Assembly: GCA_025617375.2 (NCBI GenBank)
Contig: JAMYGW020000010.1
Coordinates: 1,178,001 to 1,242,000 of the forward strand
Reading direction: 5' to 3'
Length of the DNA: 64,000 bases
DNA from: Acarospora socialis
Lineage: Eukaryota; Ascomycota; Lecanoromycetes; Acarosporales; Acarosporaceae
Shown: positions 46,656-57,268 of the stretch, piece after piece
Position numbering within the stretch: position 1 is the first letter of the stretch
How the letters are laid out: every line of letters starts with the position of its first letter
Translations under genes and position numbers: made by a program
Notes under the pieces: model-generated
The model's input: the letters and a program-made list of their open reading frames with translations, nothing else
Database searches by the model: none
What the model was told of the DNA's origin: nothing

Positions 46656-47080
46656 GTTGACATCTCTATAGCATCAAGAAGATCAAGGCAGTTAACCGCA
46701 CATCAAAGAGATGAGCACGTCGGTAAGTCAGTACACTGTATCATCGTCGTCCGCGTGCTACAGACCCTACACTTAGATTGTGGGAAATAGAGTGTGGTCC
46801 GTGCGTTCCGTCCCGCGCTATGATATGCAGCTGATAATTCCCACCCACGTGGATCACGCAAAGCTACCTTACGGAATAGCTGTAACCCTTCACTCAGTGT
46901 TACTGCCTGGCTAACCCGAAACAATTAATGTCTCTACAAATATACCGAATCTCCTCTCAACCCTCGGACCCAGTGGTCACCGTTCCGTTTACTCTCAATG
47001 AGCTTTGTGACAAGTGGAAGTCTCTATACAGAGCGAGCCGAAATCCCTGAAGCTTTTACACCTGACCGGAGCCTACCACA
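46656..47080. promoter_or_regulatory. Divergent promoter region TYW4 / ATG18
   Basis: 425 bp between opposed start codons; must hold both promoters. No clear TATA box or known operator seen. Confidence 0.45.
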
Positions 47081-48625
47081 ATGGCGATGAACTATGTGAC
47101 ATTCAATCAAGATTACAGCCACCTTGCTGTCGGTGAGCTATCGTCAACTTGCCATATCCTCGGCTCTGCTGACAGGTCACATCGTAGGCACCTCGAAAGG
47201 CTTCCGTATATATACCACCGAACCCTTCCAGAAATGCTTCGAAACCAAAGAAGATGATATCGCCATCCTAGAGATGCTCTTCTCGACGTCGCTGGTAGCC
47301 CTCATACTATCACCAAGGAGATTGCGGATCACAAACACCAAAGTATGTTGCTCCACCGTCGTGGGTGGGGTTCAAAGACGCGCCACGAAACACCTGGTGT
47401 TCCTGCTAGGCTCCACACCTTGACAGGCTCCTGCTGATCAATTCTTCCCGATTTTCAGAGACACTCGACCATCTGCGAGCTCACATTTCCAACAACTGTG
47501 CTTGCAGTGCGACTGAACCGTAAGAGACTGGTTGTCGTACTGGAAGACCAGATATATTTATACGACATCAGCAACATGAAACTATTGCGTACAATCGAAA
47601 CATCCCCCAACCCCAACGGTACTACGTCCGATCCCTTGCTGTTAGATTTTCATCGTCGCTGACGGATTCCAGCGATATGCGCCCTATCTCCCGCCTCCGA
47701 GCAATGCTACCTCGCATATCCCCTCCCACAAAAACTACCACCCCCGTCAATATCTCGCCCGTCCCACGCACCCCCCGGAGCAACGCACATCGCACCCACA
47801 AGCGGCGACGTCCTTCTCTTTGACGCCGTGAAGCTCGAAGCCATCAACGTCGTCGAAGCCCACCGCTCGCCCCTATCCTGCATCGCCCTCAATAACGAAG
47901 GCACCCTCCTGGCCACCGCCTCCGACAAAGGCACCGTCATCCGCGTCTTCTCTGTCCCGGACGCGCGCAAAATCTACCAGTTCCGCCGCGGCTCCATGCC
48001 CTCGCGCATCTACAGCATGTCCTTCAACACCACCTCCACCCTCCTCTGCGTCTCTTCCGCCACCGAGACCGTCCACATCTTCAAACTCGGCACGCCCGAT
48101 CACAACAATCCCCATAAATACGACTCCCTCGAAAACCCAAACACCCCACGCCACACAACCTCCTCCTCCCGTTCCCGCTCCCGCTCCCAAAGCCACAGCC
48201 CCAACCGCAGCGCCTCCCTCTCCGACTCGATACCCCCCACCCCCACCGACACCAGCACCGACCCGCCCTCCTCGCGCAAACACAACGGCACTCTCCTCGG
48301 CATGATCCGACGCACCTCGCAAAACGTCAGCACCACCTTCGCCGCGTCCCTCGGCACCTACTTACCCTCCGCCGTGGCCGAGATGTGGGAGCCCGAGCGC
48401 GACTTCGCGTGGCTGAAGATCCCAAAAGCGTCCGCTTCGTCGGCGCCGCTAAGGAGCGTCGTCGCGCTTAGCAGCAATGGGCCGCAAGTCATGGTCGTGA
48501 CGAACGAGGGAAATTTTTATGTATTTGATATTGATCTAGAGAAGGGGGGCGAGGGGACATTGATGAAGCAGTATTCGGTGCTAGATGCGAGTGAGAGATT
48601 GGCGGCGTCGGGGGTGGAGGACTGA
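47081..48625 (+). CDS. ATG18: Autophagy protein Atg18 (PROPPIN)
   Basis: Exons 47081-47132, 47188-47342, 47459-47618 and 47673-48625 give 439 residues. Start [19 protein letters not shown] seven-bladed WD-type propeller is recognisable by [99 protein letters not shown] and the phosphoinositide-binding FRRG motif in [19 protein letters not shown]. An Arg/Ser-rich disordered loop ([13 protein letters not shown]) follows, as in other fungal Atg18, then [18 protein letters not shown] and [16 protein letters not shown]. It binds PI3P and PI(3,5)P2 at autophagosome and vacuole membranes. Exon 4 is C-ending codon rich. Confidence 0.95.
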
Positions 48626-48944
48626 ATTGAGGGCGGCGTTGGTTTTCTCAGCGTGGGCGTACAATAGCTTTGTGGAGTGGCTTGGGTTTATGTCATTGTA
48701 GGACTATGAGCGTCTGCGAACATTGGTCATGATCCCACTCATTATAGAGACTATATTACTCTATGTTATTTCGCGCGTGTGTGGATCGCTCAACTATGTA
48801 TGCCACACGTGTGACCCCCTCCCACCTCAATCCATAACTTTTACCAACTCGCTTTTCCCTCCAGATCGTACCCGTCCCGAACCCACCATATCAACCCGCA
48901 AGCCCGCAATCAACCCCAAACCCCCACCAAGCTCACCCATGCAG
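48626..48944. other. Convergent 3' interval ATG18 / MFS gene
   Basis: 319 bp holding both terminators. No gene. Confidence 0.5.
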
Positions 48945-50572
48945 TCAACTAACATGCTCCCTCGGCATCCTCGGCAACAGCGCCCACAAGCCCGTACAAA
49001 CAACCAACATGGCCAGCACGATTGGCTGCAGGACCTGGACGCCCTTGGCCTGGGCGATGGCGCCAACAGCGAAGGGCAAGACGCAGGCGCCACCGCTGCC
49101 GAACGCGGCGGCGAAGCCGATGGCGCTGACGTGGAGGTGTTTGGGGAGGAGCTTGGTGGCGGCGATGACGGCGGCGGGGAACAAGGGGCCGAGGAAGAAG
49201 CCGAGGAGGGCGACGGCGACGGCGGAGACGACGAAGTGGGGAAGGAGCCAGAAGATGAGCTCGAGGACGACGGTGAGGGTGAGGTAGATCTGTGTGTGGT
49301 GTATGTTAGTAGCTGCTGCTATTTTGAGTTTGGGTAGAGGGCTCGGTACGGAAATGTGAGAGGAGAAGGTCACTATGAACGCGCGAGCTTAGAAGTTTCA
49401 GTGCGACTTACGAGGATGGCAAGCTTCTCTCCCAGTCTTGGCGTTACGAATCCCAGTACCACCCTTCCCATGGTGATCCCGAGCCAGAAGCCTGTAGCGC
49501 TGATGCCCGAGGCGAAAGGAGTCCCTCGTCTGACCTGGATCATGAAGGTCACGATCCAGCCACCCAGCGCGACTTCGACACCAACATATGCAAGCAGGAA
49601 TAGCGAGCAGATCCACGTCACGCGATTGGACAAAGCTTCTCTCGTGCGGCCGCCCTTTTTATCAGTCGTTCTGGGGTTTGCCGCTCGGAACTTGGCGCCC
49701 GTTTCCGGCCAGAAAGCTGTTAGCGACGCCACAAGCTCAATTGCCGCCGCGCCGATCATGATATAGTAGAAAGTATACCAGCCCAAGTCCGCCTTCGTAA
49801 TCATCGTCGTCGCGACGAGCGGACTCAACGTCGCTCCCAGTCCGTAGAAGCCGTGCAGAAAGCCGAGAATCTCGTTTGCGGAAGCCATATCGCCGATCCA
49901 CGCGTTCCAAGCGGCGTCTTCGATACCATTGCCAAAACCGGCGAGAATGAAGACGACAACTAGGACTGGGTATGGCGGATGGACTGCAATGACTATGTAC
50001 GCAATAAGATGTGCGCCTGGACCGATGAGTGCGATGCCACGCTGTCCGATCTTCATATGAATGAAGTTATTGAGGAGGGCCGAAGCGGTGTAGCCAACTA
50101 ATGGAGAGAGGAAGACGAGTGACACGACGACGTAGGTGAGGTCATAATACCTCTCAAGCTATGTCGTTGTTCTTCAGCTTTGGAGATCGCCGTCGAAGTG
50201 TAGAAGGACATACATAAGGGATCAACGCCTGGCCTGTTGTTCAGCAAAATTCCGAGAAGCCACACAAAACCAAGACACTCACACCATAAGCGGCATCGTT
50301 GGCGCCCATGACGATGAAGCCTATGAAGGTGGCAGAGATCTTCCATATATTGGTCCTCGGTCTATTCCACGTCTGTACTGGATTAACGGCTGTCGTTGGA
50401 GCCGGAAGCCCAGAATGTACATCTGCGTGGCCATTCTGGCCTTGGACTTGCAATTCGACTGATGTCCTAGATCTTGTATTGCTGTCACCTCGTTAGCTTG
50501 AGTACGTAAGAAGATATGATTCGCTTCTGTTGGGGCAAGATCATAGACGCACTGCAAAGTTTGAGTTGACAT
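48945..50572 (-). CDS. Major facilitator superfamily transporter, Bsc6-like
   Basis: Exons 50572-50553, 50481-50283, 50228-50214, 50158-49412 and 49289-48945 give 441 residues. After a polar N-terminus, about 12 helices: SATFIGFIVMGANDAAYG, ALIPY (the whole 15-nt third exon), LERYYDLTYVVVSLVFLSPL, VGYTASALLNN, IAYIVIAVHPPYPVLVVVFI, LAGFGNGIEDAAWNAWIGDM, GFLHGFYGLGATLSPLVATT, ATGFWLGITMGRVVLGFVTP, LTLTVVLELIFWLLPHFVVS, ALLGFFLGPLFPAAVIAATK. GNDAAYGALIPY is typical of a fungal MFS family related to yeast Bsc6 and to fucose permease. Substrate unknown. The micro-exon is supported by phase-0 joins on both sides and by the family pattern. Confidence 0.88.
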
Positions 50573-51675
50573 GATTATATAGCTTTGACCTCACCAGCAC
50601 TTCTCTGAGTTGAGTCCGAACCTCCAAACTGATGCAGAACAATACGGACTTCCATCAGGAGGAGGTCGTAGCGGTCAGAGTCATTCACTGCGGCGGAGAG
50701 GCCCGTCCTTCAGGCTAGGTGCGGAAGTGTAGCGTGGAGCTTTCCATGTAGGAGGACGTATTCAGTACCTCCACCAAGCCCTTGCCACAACAAGACCCAC
50801 AACAGGCTTTATGTGGCACACGGAGGACTTATCAGTGAAGTCCAGTAATACGTTGCACAGTCTGATAAATGAAGACATCGTCATTGAGGGCACTCTTTCG
50901 CGACAAGTGTTGCAATTCTCTTGAGAAGCACCGTTTTTTGTTCAGGGTCTCGGATCATGATCTACCGTACGGGCAGCGGGGCACTATGCTTATACCTTAG
51001 TGGCCTAAGGTACGGAGTAACAGGTAGGGTTAACGTTAGGTTAGTGGTGCGGCACGGAACTTCGGACCGATGTTAGTCACGTGGTAACAGCAGTCGGAAA
51101 CTTCCCTGTGCCGAGTACGAGTATCTCAAGAGACGAAAACACCATTACAATTGCGAAAAGCACCATGCTTGTTTCTTCTTGTTCAGTCTCTTTCGGGAAA
51201 TACGAGATCTGCACATCATTCGTCTCATGGACTGGGAATGTCTTTCATTACGTTGCTGGTCCTCTACCTACCTCAACTCCATTTAAGGTTGGGGTTTCCT
51301 TCGAGCGGGAACTTCTATCTCGCCTGGATGGAGACCTAGATCTCTAGGTTCTCGTTCCGAGGCCCCTATTCCTGATCTTTTCGGTTCCAAGGGACACTTG
51401 TCAGTTATGGCGTTTCACTACTTAAGCTGTTCACATTCCGTTTCGTGTCGACATTCATTCGCATTCTTGATGTGTCTCAGAGCATTCCTTGCGTCGCTGT
51501 CTCTACCAATCTTTTCATATGTCCTCCTCGTTCTTTAACCAGGAATCCTCCTGTCCTTTCATTGAATTGCACTGCCATCGCCAGTCTCGACTCGCTCCTG
51601 TAACAGGCACTTTGTCTCTTTTGCATCCCCGTAATATTAATCATATATTGCATACTCGTCGGACGACTGGCTGAA
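50573..51675. other. Divergent intergenic region
   Basis: Promoters of the MFS gene and of the chitin deacetylase. One TACGGAGTA at 51011-51019 beside GTTAACGTTAGGTTAG. No gene recognised. Confidence 0.5.
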
Positions 51676-53636
51676 ATGCTCCTATATACTTTGCTTGCAA
51701 GTTCTGCGATCTTGCCTGCGCTGGTCCTAGCTCACGGAGAAGGCTTTGGGGGACCGAAGCTCTTTGGAGTCAATGCAATTGCCGACTTGAAGAGCAAGAA
51801 TATCTTTACTGGCCCTCTTCCACCTGCATTTGTCAAGCGGAAGCCATCACCAGAAGTTCAGGGGAGCGCAGACGCTAACGCGAACACTGATGGCCAATGC
51901 GGGGCCGGCTTCAACCCCAGCTCTTGTGCCCCAGGCTACTGCTGCTCTCCGGCCGTATGTTTCTTTCCCCACTGAAAGTCGTAACCCGAGCCTAACGCAA
52001 ACACAGGGCTATTGCGGCATCGGTCCTGATTACTGTAACGGTCCGGACTGTCAATTAGACTATGGTCCGGGTTGTGACGCGAACAAAATCCCTTCAGGGG
52101 CCAACACGTCCTCGATACCTCGTCCAGTGCTGGGTAGTGTTTCGTACGGCGGAGCCGGCATATATCGATGTACTGTCCCTGGTACAATCGCTCTGACCTA
52201 CGACGACGGTCCTTACATCTACACATCATACATCCTTGATCTCCTCAAATCATACCACTCCAAAGCGACGTTCTTTATCACCGCCAACAATAATGGGAAA
52301 GGGGAGATCGACGATCCAAGCACAATCTATCCCGCCATCATCAAGAGAATGCAGGCTGAAGGCCACCAAATAGCAAGCCACACTTGGACTCATCAAGATT
52401 TGAGCAAAGTTACTCCAACGCAGAGAAGAGCCCAGATGATCAAGACTGAGATGGCGCTTAGGAATATACTGGGCTTCTTTCCCACGTACATGCGGCCGCC
52501 ATATAGTAGTTGCGATGCCCCAAGTGGGTGTGAGGCTGATATGACGACCTTGGGATATCACGTGGTATGTATTCTACTAATTGTTTTCTTCGTCGGCCAA
52601 GGTCTGATATTAGACTCCACAAAAGACTTATTTCGACGTCGATACGAACGATTACAATCTCGACTCTCCAAATCTGATCCAGCAAGCTAAAGACAATTTC
52701 GCCAACGGCATCAAAGGCACTGCCTCGACGTCCCAACATCTTGTAATCGAGCACGACATACACGAACAAACGGCTCATAATCTCACTCAATACATGCTCA
52801 CCACACTCCTCGCAGCGGGCTATAAAGCAGTGACTGTCGGACAATGTCTTGGAGACCCACAGGCCAATTGGTATCGAAGTTCGAGTGGAGCGGGAGCAAT
52901 CGGTTCGGGTACGGCGTCGAGCGCAACCGGTACGAGTTCAGCCAGCACGGGCTCAGCCAGTGCCAGTGGCACAGCCGCCAAACCCATCACGACGGACGCT
53001 ACATGCGGACCTAGCAGTGGGTTTACCTGTCAAGGTTCACAATGGGGGTAAGCATCAGCCTCACCACAGCAGCGTACCGGGACATTGTGTAACTGACTCT
53101 CTTCGCCTGCCCAGCAACTGTTGCTCTCAGCACGGCTACTGCGGAAGCACAACCGATTACTGCGGCACAGGCTGTCAGCCCGGCTACGGCACTTGTTCGG
53201 GTTTCAGCAGCGCCAGCGTTTCTGGTAGCTCCAGCAAGTCGAGCAGCTTCGGCGTATCCGGCAGCCTCAGCAGCTCCCGCAGCTTCACTACCGCCGTCTC
53301 CGCCACCATCACCCCCCGCTACCCATCCACCACCTTTTCTACCTCCAGATCCACGTCCACCTCCACGGCTTCGACCGTCAAATCCATTTCCACGACTGGC
53401 AGTTGCGGAAATGGCGTCACGTGTCAGGGCTCGTCTTTCGGAGTACGTATCCGTCCCGCTTTTCCTGCCCTCTCTGCTCTTGTCGGGAACGATGTGAGGT
53501 ATGTAAGCGAATATGCCGTGCTGATGGTGCCTTCCAGAACTGCTGCAGTCAGTACGGCTATTGTGGGAGCTCGACCGCGTACTGCGGTGGTGGATGTCAG
53601 ATGTCGTGGGGCACGTGTTCGGGGTCCGGGGCTTGA
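51676..53636 (+). CDS. Chitin deacetylase (CE4) with three chitin-binding modules
   Basis: Exons 51676-51954, 52007-52564, 52626-53047, 53115-53442 and 53538-53636 give 561 residues. A signal peptide (MLLYTLLASSAILPALVLA) is followed by a CBM18-type module (CGAGFNPSSCAPGYCCSPAG, YCGIGPDYC), then the polysaccharide deacetylase domain with all five motifs: TYDDGP, SHTWTH, RPPYSSC, DVDTNDYN and VIEHDIHE. After a Ser/Gly/Ala linker come two more CBM18 modules (NCCSQHGYCGSTTDYC and NCCSQYGYCGSSTAYC) separated by Ser/Thr-rich linkers. Secreted; converts chitin to chitosan at the wall or on chitin fragments. Introns fall inside each chitin-binding module, which suggests module duplication together with its intron. 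Confidence 0.93.
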
Positions 53637-54675
53637 GCTTCACTATCGCGGGAAACCGGGCACTGGGAGCTTCGGGCCGAGGGAAATTTAGGAACGGTGA
53701 TGCGGCACGGGGCGGCTTGGCCGGGGCGTGGAAGATCTAACGCGGCTTGAAATTGAGAATGGTTTCCCCATTTAGGGAGGCAGATGTCGTGGCGGATATC
53801 TGTTGTTGTGTTAAGTGCTGTCGTCTTGGTGTCATGGTATCTGATGGCATGTACGACTAATATGCGGTTCTATAACAACATCCAGCATCACCAAATTCTT
53901 TCTTCTTTCAGAGGACCGGTTCCCTCACGGCAAATGGGAATAGTAAGAAAGAACTGGAAGCTACAATTACAGCTCTGATTCATATATGCCCCGTGCCTCT
54001 TTCAATAATAGCTGCTGGTTGAAAGGTGGGTTATTTACGTGCCGGAGCACAAGAGACGCCTCCAGGGGCAGCGTACGGGAAAGGGAGGGGTATCCATGGA
54101 CGGCGAGATCGGAAGCCCACCTAAGGTAAGCACGAACCGAATACGGATGCAGGGACTCCGGCTCAGCCCTACCGACGAACGACCACGAGCTCCATTCCAT
54201 CGCCTCAAGTCGGTCTCGACAACGCTGCTCTCTTACCATATCATCAACACCTCAAATAACACGCACTTCTACAAGTTTTTTGCTCTCCTACCTACTCGTC
54301 CGTCTAAATCCAAGCATATCCGTCGGCGACACATAGCCATCTAGTCGAGCCAGCCCAGAACCCAGGATGCGATCCCGTCGTGCAAGAACAGGCAGCCTTC
54401 CCCCCTTGTCATGATCGCTATCGGAAAGCGAACTGCCCACGCCAAAGCCAAAGCCCAGCACGCCTTGCCTAACCAAACCAAACCCCTTTGACCTTTCATT
54501 CAGCCATAACTATAGCCAGAGCGCCAACTCACCAGCTGCGCCGACGCTGACGCTAAAGGCAGAGCCAAGCTAGAGCACAAGCACGAACCTTCCATTACCC
54601 TTCACACCTCACCCCTCGCCGCACTCCGTCCCACACCACCCCTGAACCCCCTTCTATCCCTCCCCACGACGCCCC
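53637..54675. other. Convergent interval
   Basis: 3' regions of the deacetylase and of the AT-hook gene. No gene recognised. Confidence 0.5.
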
Positions 54676-56938
54676 TTACTTCCTAAACCCCCTCAACAAC
54701 GGCTCGATCCTCGCGCGCTTACTCAGCCCCACGCGATACGGCACCCGTCCGCTATTCAGCGGGCTATGTTTCTGCGGTCCCTGTCCCTTTTGCGGGTCCG
54801 TTGTCTCCTGCGAGGGAGTTGCGGGCAGACTACCCGTTGTAGTGTGGGGTGGCGGGGGCGTAGAAGGGCGCTGTGCTCGTACGCCGGAGGGAGAGGAGTT
54901 GGAATTGGGGGAGGTGTCTTCGAGGACGAAGGCGGGGGCGGGGTTGGGGTTGGGGTTGTTCTTTTCGTTATGCTGTGACTGGACCTTTGGATCCGGAGGC
55001 GGGTCGTTGTGGATTGGGATTTCGCGCAACGGTTCGTCGGTTATTGGGATTGCGGGCGGCTTCTCGTCTGTTTTCTTGCGTGGGCGACCTCGGGGTTTTG
55101 CGGCAGGCTGTTTGGGGGTTGGGTTGGTGGGAGCTTTGTGTTCGGTTTGTGGGTGGGTGTTTGAGGCGTTGGCGTCATGCGCGGTCGTGTCGTTGGTGGG
55201 CAGTTTGCGTTTCATACTCTCGGATTTCTGCGGGGGCTTTGTCCCGTTGTTAACCTTTTCGAGACTTTGTTCGTCAAGGATCGTTATTGTGTCTGATGGA
55301 CTGGCTGCTGCCGTTATGGTTCCAACAGTTTGCTCCATCACTTCCTCTGCCGTTGGTTTATCCGCCTGGATAAGAGCTGCTCCGTCTGTCGGTTTTGAAA
55401 CGTCCGGCTCATGAGTCTTTCTCCTCTTATTCTTCGCCTTGATCTGCGCTTCCGGCCGTTTCGAAAAATCTACGCTCTCCAACAACCCGTCCAGATTGGT
55501 TTTCCCTCTTGACCGACTAGGTCGTGGCTTGTACTGCTCCTTCGGGAGTCCAATGGCTATATCGTCCGAGCCCAACTCATCGACATCCTTGGCTTTCCGC
55601 TTTTTGGTTGTTTTGGGCGCTGTGGTGTTAAGAATGTCAAGGACTGTAGCTGGCAATGATGAATCACCTAAAACGACCTCCGCCTCCGCGGGATACTGTG
55701 ATGAGACGCTCGTGGTTGTTTTAGATCGGCGTTTCGGCTTCGAAGTGGGGATTGACGTATCTGCTTTCTTCTTACTTGTAGACGACGTAGACTTATTGCC
55801 GTCCGGGCTCTGAAGGCCTAAGGTCGACTTTGAACGGCGGGGCGTGTGAGAGCTTTTCGAGCCTGTTTGCGAAGCTTGGCTAGGAGTCTGCATTCCGACA
55901 CTTATTACAGACACGTCCGGCGACATCCTAGTTCCAGGGAAAGGGCTAATCTCAACGCCTCCAGCTTGGACCTGCTTCGATGGAGTCGAATTCGGAATCG
56001 TGCTCGAGGCATCTGAGAACTTCCCATACGGATTGATAAAAGATGGCTCGTCAGGTAGAGGTGAAGGCAATGACCCTGCGGTAGATGTCGTGGTGCTCAA
56101 TTGTTGATACTGCTCCTTCTGAGAAGCAGTAAGAACCAGCGTCGGGTCGGTGAGGTCGATTTTGAACGAGGTTCCAGCCAGGGCATCTGTCCTATGTGAT
56201 TTGGCGGACTGTGTACTCTTGCCGTCGTGACTTAGAACATCATGCGTTTCGAAAGACTCCTTCATAGGACTTGCTTGCCTCCTATCAGGCTTTCCACAGA
56301 ATTCCAAGCTGCTATTCTCCCCACGAGCATTCCTGCTCTTCACCCTCGTAGAACCAGTCTCGCGCCTGGGAGCTAAGGGATCATCCGAAGCACTGCTGCC
56401 AGGAAACTCCCACAGGTCATGACTACCCTTTTCTCGCTCCTTCGAAGCCTGTCGCTTGTCCACGATGCTCCCACGAGTTTCAAAATCGGCCTGACTGCTG
56501 CCCTTTGACCCATAGATGTTCGTCGATTTCCGTCTCTTTGCCTCCGAAGCGTCTGACGTATTTTCCACGATCGCAGTTGTCGTCTTCCGTCTTTTATGCC
56601 TAGGTAATTCTGGAGACATCGAATGCTGTTCGGCCTCCGTACTGCGCGATTCGTACAACGCTCTTCCGTTCTCCGGACTAGGCTCAGTCAGGCTCTGTTG
56701 GGCATGGTGTATCTCGCGTGCTAGGAGCTCTACTTTCAATAGGTTGTTAGAGGTCTTCCGCGTACTCGAAACGAATAATTGTACCTGTTGAGGCAGTGCT
56801 CGGATCGCCTGACTGTTGTGGTGCTTGAGGTTCACCTAGGTTGCTAATCGATTGGTCCTGGGCTTCAATTACTTTGATCGGGGAGACCGAGCAATCCGAC
56901 TCGCCGTCCGAGTCTTGTATGACCTTTCGTGGTACCAT
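54676..56938 (-). CDS. Large disordered protein with AT-hook motif
   Basis: Exons 56938-56785 and 56732-54676 give 736 residues; the 52-nt intron has GTACAA, CTCTAACAACC and GAAAG. I do not recognise the family. The sequence is highly charged and Ser/Pro/Thr-rich with no folded domain. Visible: VIQDSDGESD at the N-terminus, several basic KRRK clusters suggesting nuclear localisation, FKIDLTDPTLVLTASQKEQY in the middle, and an AT-hook-like PRGRPRKK near residue 630. The last 20 residues (PYRVGLSKRARIEPLLRGFR) look like a short conserved tail. A chromatin or DNA-repair scaffold role is possible but is inference. Next gene, VPS11, ends 330 bp away. Confidence 0.75.
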
Positions 56939-57268
56939 TGTGGATTACATTGTTGGGCTCACTTGAGTCTACCGCGGGGCGTTTACAGTAACGGGGCTAA
57001 ACCCGGAAAGACGCGAAGTTAATTAACGCGTGAACACGTGACCCGGGCTGCTCCATACTTGACCGCATACTCGTAGCTCCGTAATACCTTTTCGTAACGA
57101 CCTCAATCTTGTGACGTTTCCACTATAAACAGACCAATCGTGGGGCGAGTTGATGGTCCTCAAGCTCATCTTGCAATCAGTCATCTATGTACCCGCGGAC
57201 AAAGATACTATCTAGCGCCAGCCCATGCAAACCAACCACGCCTTGTGATGCTCCCGGGTCCATAAAAC
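56939..57268. other. Intergenic, promoter of the AT-hook gene
   Basis: 330 bp between the AT-hook start and the VPS11 stop. Nothing else seen. Confidence 0.45.
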
